Below are positions 26,048 through 33,569 of a stretch of DNA of 58,055 nt, piece by piece. The DNA is from Clostridiales bacterium. Lineage in GTDB: Bacteria > Bacillota > Clostridia > Lachnospirales > Lachnospiraceae. Position numbers and translations under genes: made by a program. Where the stretch lies: the NCBI GenBank assembly GCA_003343625.1, contig QAKV01000019.1:1-58055 (forward strand). The letters run 5' to 3'. The notes under the pieces were generated by a model. The model was not told where the DNA came from. It ran no database searches and worked only from the letters and a program-made list of their open reading frames with translations. Every line of letters begins with the position of its first letter. The stretch's first letter is position 1.

Positions 26048-27664
26048 ATGAATGGTGCACAGGCAATGGTGAAGTGTCTCGAAAAAGAGGGGGTCGAGAT
26101 GATCTTCGGCTATCCGGGAGTGGCGATCTGTCCGTTTTATGACAGCGTCCTGGATTCCCAGATCCGCCCCATTCTGGTTCGCACGGAACAGAACGCGGCC
26201 CATGCTGCCAGCGGGCTGGCGCGGGTGACGCAGAAGGTGGGCGTATGCGCGGTGACCAGCGGCCCCGGCGCCACGAATCTGATCACCGGGATCGCCACGG
26301 CGTTTGCGGACAGCATTCCACTGGTGTGCATCACGGGACAGGTCAACAGCGAACTGATCGGAAGCGATGTGTTCCAGGAGGCGGATATCACGGGCGCGGC
26401 GGAATCTTTCGTCAAGTACAGTTATCTGGTCAAGAGCGCGGACGATATTCCGAGAATCTTCAGGGAGGCATTTTACATCGCCAATACCGGGCGCAAGGGG
26501 CCGGTGCTCATCGATGTGCCCATCGATATTCAGAACGCTCAGCTGAAGAAATTCGAGTATCCCAAAACCGTCAGCATGCGCACTTATAAGCCCACGGTCA
26601 AAGGGCATGCGGTACAGATTAAGAAGGTTATGGCGGAGCTGGAAAAGGCCAGGAGACCGGTGATCTGTGCCGGCGGAGGCGTCCTTTTGAGCGATGCGCA
26701 GGGAATGCTTCGGGAGTTTTCACATAAATATCAGGTACCGGTGGTCACGACCATGATGGGAATCGGCGCCATGCAGACGGAAGATGAACTGTATTTCGGC
26801 ATGGTGGGGAACAACGGAGCGCCGTGCGCCAATCGTGCCATGAACGAAGCGGATATGATCATCATGATCGGAGCGCGGGTAGCGGACAGAGCGGTGAACC
26901 AGCCGGAAATCATCACGAAGGACAAAGTCCTGGTCCATATGGACGTGGATCCCGCGGAAATCGGGAAAAACGCCGGCCCAACCATCCCGTTGGTAGGAGA
27001 TGCGAAACATATTTTTGAAGACATGATGAAGCTGGAGATCACCTGCGACCACTCTCTCTGGGTGCAGACCCTTTATGAGTATCGTCAGACCATGAAAGAG
27101 AAGCGGGTGGCGGATCCTTCTTTCATCGATCCCGTTGAATTCGTCCATGTGCTGTCCGACAAAATGGAGCGGAATGCGATTTATGTGGCGGACGTGGGGC
27201 AAAATCAGATTTGGTCCTGCCGCAACTGTATCGTCCGAGACGGCAGCTTTTTGACTTCCGGAGGCATGGGCACGATGGGGTACTCCGTCCCCGCGGCCAT
27301 GGGAGCCAAGCTGGGTTATCCGGACAGACAGGTAGTGGCCGTGTGCGGAGACGGCTCTTTCCAGATGGCTATGATGGAACTGGCGACCATGCGCCAGCAC
27401 GATGTCTCTGTGAAAATCATCGTGATGGCTAACGGATATCTGGGTATGGTGAGGGAATTCCAGCAAAATACCTATCATGGGCGCTATTCTGCGGTGGATC
27501 TGTCCGGCAGCCCGGATCTGTCCAAAATTGCGGCAGCCTATGGCGTCCGTTTCCTGCGACTGTCCGATCCGGACAGAATGCAGGAAACCATCGATGCATT
27601 TTTGCGGGATGACGACTCCGTGTTGATGGAATGCATCATCAACCCGATGGATACGGTGAAATAG
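26048..27664 (+). CDS. ilvB: Acetolactate synthase, large (catalytic) subunit
   Basis: 538 aa. ThDP enzyme making acetolactate or acetohydroxybutyrate, first common step to valine, leucine and isoleucine. Order: N-terminal PYR domain with the catalytic glutamate in LVRTEQNAAHAASGLAR and TSGPGATNLITGIATA; central FAD-binding-like domain (VKIKKVMAELEKARRPVICAGGG region); C-terminal PP domain with MGTMGYSVPAAMGAKLGYPDRQVVAVCGDGSFQMAMMEL and metal-binding VIVMANGYLGMVREFQ. Somewhat shorter than typical IlvB (about 560). AAAGGAGG precedes the ATG. It runs directly into ilvN. Confidence 0.94.
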   Translation: MNGAQAMVKCLEKEGVEMIFGYPGVAICPFYDSVLDSQIRPILVRTEQNAAHAASGLARVTQKVGVCAVTSGPGATNLITGIATAFADSIPLVCITGQVNSELIGSDVFQEADITGAAESFVKYSYLVKSADDIPRIFREAFYIANTGRKGPVLIDVPIDIQNAQLKKFEYPKTVSMRTYKPTVKGHAVQIKKVMAELEKARRPVICAGGGVLLSDAQGMLREFSHKYQVPVVTTMMGIGAMQTEDELYFGMVGNNGAPCANRAMNEADMIIMIGARVADRAVNQPEIITKDKVLVHMDVDPAEIGKNAGPTIPLVGDAKHIFEDMMKLEITCDHSLWVQTLYEYRQTMKEKRVADPSFIDPVEFVHVLSDKMERNAIYVADVGQNQIWSCRNCIVRDGSFLTSGGMGTMGYSVPAAMGAKLGYPDRQVVAVCGDGSFQMAMMELATMRQHDVSVKIIVMANGYLGMVREFQQNTYHGRYSAVDLSGSPDLSKIAAAYGVRFLRLSDPDRMQETIDAFLRDDDSVLMECIINPMDTVK

Positions 27665-27678
27665 GAAGGAGGAGCAGC

Positions 27679-28167
27679 ATGAAAAAAATCTATTCCGTAC
27701 TGGTAGAAAACCGTTCCGGCGTGCTGTGTAAAGTGGCAGGGCTTTTCTCCAGAAGAGCGTTTAATATCGACAGCCTGGTGGTGGGAGAGACGGACGATCC
27801 CACAGTTTCCTGCATGACGATCGTTTCCAGCGGGGATCTGCATACTCTGGAACAAATTGAAAAGCAGCTGAATAAGAAGCTCGATGTCATCAAGGTAAAA
27901 ACTTTTGAGGAACAGGCCAGCATCAGCCGGGAACTGATGCTGGTCAAGGTGAAGTATAACCGGGGAAACAGAAGGGATATTATGGAAATCTGCGGGATCC
28001 TGAAAGCCCAGATCGTGGATATGTCCAAAACCCAGATGATGATCCAGCTGTGCGACGTTCCGGAGAGGATCCAGCTGTTTTTAAAGATGCTGCAGACCAT
28101 CAGCATAGTGGAAGTGGCCCGTACCGGGACGGTGGCCCTCCCTAAATGCCATGATCAGGAAGGGTAA
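27679..28167 (+). CDS. ilvN: Acetolactate synthase small (regulatory) subunit, copy 1
   Basis: 162 aa, typical length. An ACT domain at 1-75 (YSVLVENRSGVLCKVAGLFSRRAFNIDSL) binds the feedback inhibitor, usually valine, and is followed by the C-terminal ALS_ss_C domain. It lies 14 nt behind ilvB with an AGGAGG site and forms the IlvBN holoenzyme. The KTQMMIQLCDVPERIQLFLKMLQTISIVEVARTGTVAL end is typical. A second, diverged copy follows under a separate promoter. Confidence 0.93.
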   Translation: MKKIYSVLVENRSGVLCKVAGLFSRRAFNIDSLVVGETDDPTVSCMTIVSSGDLHTLEQIEKQLNKKLDVIKVKTFEEQASISRELMLVKVKYNRGNRRDIMEICGILKAQIVDMSKTQMMIQLCDVPERIQLFLKMLQTISIVEVARTGTVALPKCHDQEG

Positions 28168-28213
28168 ATCGCAGGATGCATTATAACGCGTGGTTCAAGA
28201 TATGTAGTCCGAG

Positions 28214-28228
28214 ATAACCTGAAGTTAT
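28214..28228. promoter_or_regulatory. LysR-type operator upstream of ilvN2-ilvC
   Basis: ATAACCTGAAGTTAT is a T-N11-A palindrome centred 68 bp before the predicted start point. It agrees in 13 of 15 positions with 33431-33445 in the lysR-leuC region. Confidence 0.6.
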
Positions 28229-28253
28229 GTTTTACATGACCAAAACTCATACG

Positions 28254-28282
28254 TTGACACCGATTGGGAATGTTGCTAGAAT
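28254..28282 (+). promoter_or_regulatory. Promoter for ilvN2-ilvC
   Basis: TTGACA (28254-28259), a 17-nt spacer and TAGAAT (28277-28282). A separate promoter here shows that ilvN2 and ilvC can be expressed apart from ilvBN. Confidence 0.8.
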
Positions 28283-28341
28283 GAATTTCAGACAGCTAAC
28301 AAATTACCGGCAAAACGGCCGGAGAGAGGGAGGAAGTACCG

Positions 28342-28860
28342 ATGCATAAAAAGGCATTTCAGCTCATCGTGGACAATACGTCGGGCGTTTTGAGCCGTAT
28401 TTCCGGGCTGTTTTCCAGAAGGGGATATAACATCGAGAGCATTACGGCCGGCGTGACGGCGGATCCCAGATTCACCCGGATCACCATCGTGGCCAGCGGG
28501 GATGACGAGATTCTGGAACAGATTGAAAAGCAGGTGGGCAAGCTGGTGGATGTGCGCGATATCCGCGAGCTGGATCCCGAAGACAGCGTATTCCGCGAGC
28601 TGGCGCTGATCAAGGTAAAGGCGGGCGCGGCGGATCGTCCGGGAATCATCGCGGTAGCGAACGTATTCCGGGCCAATATCATCGATGTGGGATCTGAAAA
28701 TCTGATCATCGAGCTGACAGGTTCCCAGAGCAAGATCGAAGCGTTTTTGAAGCTTCTGGACGGATATGAGATCCTGGAGCTGGCGAGAACCGGAGTTGCG
28801 GGCCTGAGCCGGGGGATCGACAAGGTCGTCTATATCGATGAAAACGAGAGCGGATTTTGA
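28342..28860 (+). CDS. ilvN: Acetolactate synthase small subunit, copy 2
   Basis: 172 aa. Same ACT (FQLIVDNTSGVLSRISGLFSRRGYNIESITAG) plus C-terminal domain arrangement as copy 1, but clearly diverged, so not a recent duplication. Copy 2 is nearer to the common IlvH/IlvN consensus (TADPRFTRITIVASGDDEILEQIEKQ, VDVRDIRELDPEDSVFRELALIKV). No second large subunit is adjacent, so both small subunits probably serve one IlvB, possibly with different inhibitor responses. It is co-transcribed with ilvC from its own promoter and probably controlled by the LysR protein at 32387-33364. Confidence 0.92.
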   Translation: MHKKAFQLIVDNTSGVLSRISGLFSRRGYNIESITAGVTADPRFTRITIVASGDDEILEQIEKQVGKLVDVRDIRELDPEDSVFRELALIKVKAGAADRPGIIAVANVFRANIIDVGSENLIIELTGSQSKIEAFLKLLDGYEILELARTGVAGLSRGIDKVVYIDENESGF

Positions 28861-28908
28861 TCCGCGTCTGACGAAAAGGTCTGTTGTGTGGGGACAGGAT
28901 CCCCCTGA

Positions 28909-29952
<1,044 letters not shown>

Positions 29953-29981
29953 GGTCAAATCACAGGAAGAATTTTAGAGAG

Positions 29982-30026
29982 AAAGCCGGGAGATTGCCGA
30001 TCATCGGATCCCGGCTTTTGTTTTTT
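29982..30026 (+). terminator. Terminator of ilvN2-ilvC
   Basis: AAAGCCGGGA (29982-29991) pairs with TCCCGGCTTT (30008-30017), followed by TGTTTTTT. Confidence 0.85.
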
Positions 30027-30053
30027 AGGCTTTCATTTTTCCGGGAAAAGAGC

Positions 30054-30082
30054 TTGCGTATTCCCGAAAACGATGCTATAGT
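30054..30082 (+). promoter_or_regulatory. Promoter of the attenuator-controlled cassette
   Basis: TTGCGT (30054-30059), a 17-nt spacer and TATAGT (30077-30082). The leader peptide start codon lies 33 nt downstream of the -10. Confidence 0.7.
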
Positions 30083-30114
30083 ATTTTTAAATTTGGAAGA
30101 AAGGAAGAACGGCT

Positions 30115-30186
30115 ATGACAGAATTGGCGAGAAAATCCGTCATGATGATGCCTCAGATGATGATGGGACGCATCACCGCTATCTGA
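30115..30186 (+). CDS. Leader peptide of 23 residues, methionine-rich
   Basis: ATG at 30115 with AAGGAAG just upstream, 23 codons and TGA at 30184-30186. It begins MTELARKSV, then has two Met triplets separated by PQ (codons 10-12 and 15-17), then GRITAI; 7 of 23 residues are Met. The end of the reading frame (30174-30185) is arm 1 of the attenuator, so ribosome position on this peptide decides which RNA hairpin forms. Stalling could come from low charged Met-tRNA at the Met codons or from a ribosome-targeting drug. It has no similarity to a protein family, as expected for a regulatory leader. Confidence 0.7.
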   Translation: MTELARKSVMMMPQMMMGRITAI

Positions 30187-30320
30187 AGGGAGCGAATCGC
30201 GCGCAGATACGGTGGAAGGGTCTTCTGTTTCTGTACGCATCCGTCGAGCATGTTCTGAAATTTCAGCGAATGGTCCGGTCACCGTATCAGAATCAGAAGA
30301 TTTTGATACGGTTTTTTTTA
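30174..30320 (+). promoter_or_regulatory. Ribosome-mediated transcription attenuator
   Basis: Four arms are visible. Arm 1 CACCGCTATCTG (30174-30185, end of the leader frame) pairs with arm 2 CAGATACGGTG (30204-30214) over 11 bp with one bulged C. Arm 2 can instead pair with arm 3 CACCGTATC (30280-30288) over 9 bp. Arm 3 (30282-30289) also pairs with arm 4 TGATACGG (30304-30311) to make the terminator. A ribosome held on the leader would cover arm 1, free arm 2 to take arm 3, and prevent termination. Arms 1-2 plus 3-4 give the off state. Confidence 0.75.
30282..30320 (+). terminator. Regulated terminator of the attenuator
   Basis: CCGTATCA (30282-30289) and TGATACGG (30304-30311) form an 8-bp stem followed by eight T (30312-30319). 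Confidence 0.85.
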
Positions 30321-30357
30321 TACGATATGAAATTTCATTTCCTATCGTATAAAAAAA
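30313..30357. repeat. Perfect 15-bp A/T-rich inverted repeat overlapping the terminator T-tract
   Basis: TTTTTTTATACGATA (30313-30327) is exactly complementary to TATCGTATAAAAAAA (30343-30357). It uses the terminator T-run as its left arm and could act as a terminator in either direction or take up the T-run of read-through RNA. The remaining 111 nt before the next start hold only a short GC hairpin (about 30427-30446). Confidence 0.6.
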
Positions 30358-30468
30358 GAAGCTCCGCTGAGGATGCGCCGGCACAAAACACAGCGCGTGT
30401 CCTGGGGCAACTGAGATGGATTTCAGCGCGCGGATTTCCCTGCGCGAGGGGGAAGGAGAAATCGGATC

Positions 30469-30770
30469 ATGATACGGATCAACGAAAATGCGACGGAGTT
30501 TTTAAGAGAAAACGGAGAAGAGCTGCTGGAACGGGAAGCCATTTCTCAGCTGCTTTTGGGAAACGCCAGAGAGGCCCGGGGGCTTTTATGCGGTGAAGAA
30601 CGCTTTTCCTCCAGCCGGATCTGCGAAGAATTTTCGCAAAAGGGGTTTCGTTCGCCACCCTGTTCGTGGATCAGACCAATTCCGTTTCCGATCGGGTCTA
30701 CCGGAACGTAGGGTTTCGCGCCATCGAGGACAATCTGGATTATCGTTTTACGGAGGGAGAAAAGAAATGA
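30469..30770 (+). pseudogene. Decayed GNAT acetyltransferase (internal deletion and frameshift)
   Basis: The start is well formed (GGAAGGAG, ATG at 30469). The first 38 codons (RINENATEFLRENGEELLERE, then AISQLLLGNA) read as the N-terminus of a GNAT of about 270 aa. The sequence then jumps to the end of the fold: FSSSRICEEFSQKG near 30605-30646, and, after a one-base shift near 30650, FATLFVDQTNSVSDRVYRNVGF and DNLDYRFTEGEKK in another frame. About two thirds of the gene, including the acetyl-CoA loop, is missing. The C-terminal frame ends in ATGA shared with the methyltransferase start, so the two were once coupled cistrons. Confidence 0.75.
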
Positions 30771-31558
30771 ACGAGATCGAACGGTTTTACGACGAAGAAT
30801 ATGAAGAATGGGAACGGCTGGCCTGGCACCTTCCGGAATTCGAAGTGACCAGGCGGTATATGCAGCAATACCTTGCGACGCCCCAAAAGGTGCTGGACAT
30901 CGGCGGCGGTCCGGGACGCTATTCCATTTTTCTGGCCCAGCAGGGACATGAGGTGACGCTTTTGGATCTTTCCGGCAAGAACATCCGGCAGGCCATCGAA
31001 AAGGCCAAAGAGGCAGGGGTTCATCTGGACAGCTGCATCCATGGAAACGCGCTTTGGCTTTCCGAATATTTCTACAAGGAAGAGCAATATGACGCCGTGC
31101 TTTTGATGGGCCCGCTGTATCATCTCCTGCAGGAGGAAGATCGGAAAAAGGCGCTGGCCGAAGCGCTGCGGGTCTTGAAGCCCGGCGGGCTTATGATCGC
31201 ATCCTTCATTTCCAACTACGCGCCGCTGCAGGATTACGCCAGCCGGTTAAAGGATCTGGAGGACGGGGAGCGGCTTCTGCGCTATCTGGAGGACGGGCGC
31301 AATGAAAAGGAGGACGCCGTGGAATTTACCACTTCCTATTTTTGCTCGGCGCGGGAAGCCCGGGATTTCATGGCGGAAGCGGGGCTTACGCAGCTGGTTT
31401 TCGCCGGAGTGGAAAATATCCTCAGCGGAAAGGAAGAACAGCTGCATCGGCTGTCGGAAGAACAGAGGGAAAAGTGGCTGGATCTGGCGTGGCGTCTGAG
31501 TCCGGATCAAAATCTCCTGGGAATGAGCCAGCATTTCCTCTATATCGGAAGAAAATGA
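30767..31558 (+). CDS. Class I SAM-dependent methyltransferase
   Basis: 263 aa from the ATG at 30767, in GGAGGGAGAAAAGAA context. The N-terminus NEIERFYDEEYEEWERLAWHLPEFEVTRRYM precedes motif I VLDIGGGPGRYSIFLA, motif II VTLLDLS and motif IV YDAVLLMGPLYHL, then ALRVLKPGGLMIASFIS. The substrate is not predictable from the fold; relatives modify small molecules, and some confer drug tolerance. It is the only intact gene of a cassette controlled by a leader-peptide attenuator. It overlaps the dead GNAT by ATGA, so its translation may now depend on its own ribosome site. Confidence 0.85.
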   Translation: MNEIERFYDEEYEEWERLAWHLPEFEVTRRYMQQYLATPQKVLDIGGGPGRYSIFLAQQGHEVTLLDLSGKNIRQAIEKAKEAGVHLDSCIHGNALWLSEYFYKEEQYDAVLLMGPLYHLLQEEDRKKALAEALRVLKPGGLMIASFISNYAPLQDYASRLKDLEDGERLLRYLEDGRNEKEDAVEFTTSYFCSAREARDFMAEAGLTQLVFAGVENILSGKEEQLHRLSEEQREKWLDLAWRLSPDQNLLGMSQHFLYIGRK

Positions 31559-31612
31559 AAAGGGCTCCGGCGAAAAAGAATCTGAAAACTTTCTGAAAAA
31601 AACGGGAATCGG

Positions 31613-31641
31613 TTGCGCTGTCTTTCGGGTTGGGCTATAAT
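31613..31641 (+). promoter_or_regulatory. Promoter for lgt
   Basis: TTGCGC (31613-31618), a 17-nt spacer and TATAAT (31636-31641), 40 nt before the start codon. Confidence 0.7.
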
Positions 31642-31680
31642 CGGATTGTTGCGAAAGAAACCGAAAGGAGCAATGATTTC

Positions 31681-32472
31681 ATGAAAAACGACTTATTCAG
31701 CATCGGGCCGTTTACCGTACACGGGTACGGACTGATGATGGCGATCGCCATCCTGACCGCTTACTATATGGTGGAATACCGGGCGAAGAAGAAGGGAATG
31801 GACTACGAGAAAATTTTTCCGCTGGCTATCTGGGCTGTGGTCGGAGGTCTTTTGGGGGCAAAGATTTTATATCTGCTGACCCGGCTGCCGGATCTGATGG
31901 CGGATCCGTCCCTGATCCTTCACAGCTTAAAGGACGGTTTCGTCGTCTATGGCAGCATCATCGGAGGCGTGGCGGCTGCATGGATCTACTGTAAAAAGAG
32001 CCGCATGGATTTTCTGAAGATATTCGATCTCGTGGTTCCCTCCCTGGCCCTGGCGCAGGGGATCGGGCGGATCGGCTGCCTGTTGGCGGGCTGCTGCTAC
32101 GGGATGCAGGTGAGCGAAAACAATCCCATCGGCATCGTATTTCATGAGTCTGCCTATGCGCCTAACGGAGTGCCTCTCTTTCCGGCCCAGATCGTTTCCA
32201 GCATTCTGAATTTCATCCATTTCGGAATCCTGATGCTTTTGTCCAAACGGCTGAAGACGGACGGGCAGCTGGCCGGATGCTATCTGGTCTTTTACAGCAT
32301 CGGCCGGTTCATTCTGGAGTTCTTCAGAGGCGACCTGATCCGGGGCAATGTGGGAAGCCTCTCCACCTCCCAGTTCATTTCGATCTTCATCTGCGCGGTC
32401 GGTCTGGCGATGGTGTTCGGCCTTCCCAGGCTTCAAAAAAAGAAAGAAACTTCTGTGCCGGCGCAGGAATAG
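31681..32472 (+). CDS. lgt: Prolipoprotein diacylglyceryl transferase
   Basis: 263 aa. Integral membrane enzyme that moves diacylglycerol from phosphatidylglycerol to the lipobox cysteine of prolipoproteins. Start at 31681, 10 nt behind AAAGGAG. About seven helices; signatures include FTVHGYGLMMAIAILTAYYM with the essential histidine, VVGGLLGAKILYLL, GSIIGGVAAAWIYC, the Lgt box GIGRIGCLLAGCCYG (usually GRxGNFxN; here Cys-rich as in a clostridial subgroup), FPAQIVSSI, and FILEFFRGDLIRGNVGSLSTSQFISI. Its 3' end overlaps the convergent lysR gene by 86 bp. Confidence 0.94.
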   Translation: MKNDLFSIGPFTVHGYGLMMAIAILTAYYMVEYRAKKKGMDYEKIFPLAIWAVVGGLLGAKILYLLTRLPDLMADPSLILHSLKDGFVVYGSIIGGVAAAWIYCKKSRMDFLKIFDLVVPSLALAQGIGRIGCLLAGCCYGMQVSENNPIGIVFHESAYAPNGVPLFPAQIVSSILNFIHFGILMLLSKRLKTDGQLAGCYLVFYSIGRFILEFFRGDLIRGNVGSLSTSQFISIFICAVGLAMVFGLPRLQKKKETSVPAQE

Positions 32473-33364
32473 CGCCGGACTTCGCCCAGGCGAAGCCGAT
32501 CTGGCGTTTCGGGATGGAAACGGGCATTTTCAGCTGCACGAGTTTACCGCCGGACAGTTCCTCGCGGACGAAATTCCGGATGACGCAGGCGATTCCCAGG
32601 TCGATCTTGGCGAATTCGATGAGAAGATCCATGGAGGTCACTTCGATCATTCTCGAAGCGGTCAGATTTTCCCGGGACAAATACCGGTCCACATACTGAC
32701 GGGTCATATTTTCTTTATTCAAAAGCATGAGCGTAGACTCTGCGATCACCGTTCTGGAAGACAGATGGGTGCTGGCGGGGATGCGCTCTTTTAAATGATC
32801 CAGATAGGAGCGGGTGGTGACGAAAATGTCCTGAATTTCCATAGCGGGGAGGAAGTTCAGCCTGTCCATAGGGGCGGATCCGTTTTCCGACTGGGGCTGC
32901 CGCATGGATTCCGGCCCTCCGATGAGCCCGATATCGATGCTTCCCTTTTCCAGCGCTTCGATGGTCTCATAGGAAGACTGGCAGGAAATGGAAATCTGGA
33001 TGTGCGGATTTTCACGGACGAAAGGCTGCAGGATGGGGAGGAGCACATATTTGCAAAGAGTGGCGGAGGCGCCCAGGGTCAGGTGACCTATGCCCAGCTT
33101 CTGCATCCGCATCAACTGCTGCTCGCCCTGGGAAATGGCGGAGAAGGCCCGTTCCACCTGACCGTACAGGAGCTCTCCGGCTTCCGTCAGCTTTACGCCC
33201 CGGGAAGAGCGCAGAAACAGGGTGGAGCCCAGATTCTGTTCCAGTCGCGCGATGGCCTTGCTGATGGCGGGCTGGCTGATGAACAGCTCCCGGGCCGCGC
33301 CGGAAATATTTTTGCATTTCGCAACCGTATAAAAGATGTGATAGAGATTGAAATTCTGTTCCAT
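32387..33364 (-). CDS. LysR-type transcriptional regulator, probably of branched-chain amino acid genes
   Basis: 325 aa from the ATG at 33364, preceded by AGGAGGG. N-terminal winged helix-turn-helix at about 1-60 (LYHIFYTVAKCKNISGAARELFISQPAISKAIARLEQNLGSTLFLRSSRGVKLT), linker helix, then a LysR substrate domain (about 90-300). Divergent from leuC; its promoter encloses the palindrome 33431-33445, consistent with autorepression and co-activation of leuCD. A near-identical palindrome precedes ilvN2-ilvC. The ligand may be a pathway intermediate such as isopropylmalate or acetolactate (inference). The last residues (GRTPSPDRPRR) look like an extension and overlap the lgt 3' end. Confidence 0.9.
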   Translation of the reverse strand: MEQNFNLYHIFYTVAKCKNISGAARELFISQPAISKAIARLEQNLGSTLFLRSSRGVKLTEAGELLYGQVERAFSAISQGEQQLMRMQKLGIGHLTLGASATLCKYVLLPILQPFVRENPHIQISISCQSSYETIEALEKGSIDIGLIGGPESMRQPQSENGSAPMDRLNFLPAMEIQDIFVTTRSYLDHLKERIPASTHLSSRTVIAESTLMLLNKENMTRQYVDRYLSRENLTASRMIEVTSMDLLIEFAKIDLGIACVIRNFVREELSGGKLVQLKMPVSIPKRQIGFAWAKSGAIPAPAQKFLSFFEAWEGRTPSPDRPRR

Positions 33365-33399
33365 AATCCCTCCTGCAGATCGCGTTGTGGCGCTGTTCC

Positions 33400-33414
33400 A
33401 TAACTTCAAAACAT
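33400..33414. promoter_or_regulatory. Second, partial LysR-type site near the lysR start
   Basis: Read on the minus strand this is ATGTTTTGAAGTTAT; the right half TGAAGTTAT matches the ilvN2 operator exactly over nine bases, while the left half is degenerate. It would be an accessory site in the lysR leader. Confidence 0.4.
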
Positions 33415-33422
33415 CTCTTTTA

Positions 33423-33451
33423 ATTATACTATAACATGAAATTATAGTAAA
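33423..33451 (-). promoter_or_regulatory. Promoter for lysR
   Basis: On the minus strand: TTTACT (33446-33451), a 17-nt spacer and TATAAT (33423-33428). The 33431-33445 palindrome lies wholly within the spacer. Confidence 0.7.
33431..33445. promoter_or_regulatory. LysR-type operator between lysR and leuC
   Basis: ATAACATGAAATTAT, within the larger dyad ACTATAA-N7-TTATAGT (33428-33448). T-N11-A form, centred about 65 bp before the predicted leuC start point and inside the lysR promoter spacer. Confidence 0.7.
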
Positions 33452-33466
33452 TATAAAAGAAAGATA

Positions 33467-33496
33467 TTTTCGCTTTTTGGAATCCTATGCTACACT
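33467..33496 (+). promoter_or_regulatory. Promoter for leuCD, weak -35
   Basis: TACACT (33491-33496) serves as -10; at the -35 position only TTTTCG/TTTCGC (33467-33473) is found. A weak -35 is expected if an activator is needed. Confidence 0.5.
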
Positions 33497-33569
33497 AAAA
33501 AACAGAAAAAAGCGGGGAACCTGCCCCTGAAAACAGGCTGTGGAACAGCCGGAAGGAGAACGAGAAGAT

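Noticed and set aside
29994..30596. A 200-codon plus-strand frame over the attenuator
   Set aside because: It runs through two terminators and the leader peptide in another frame, and its translation shows no protein features.
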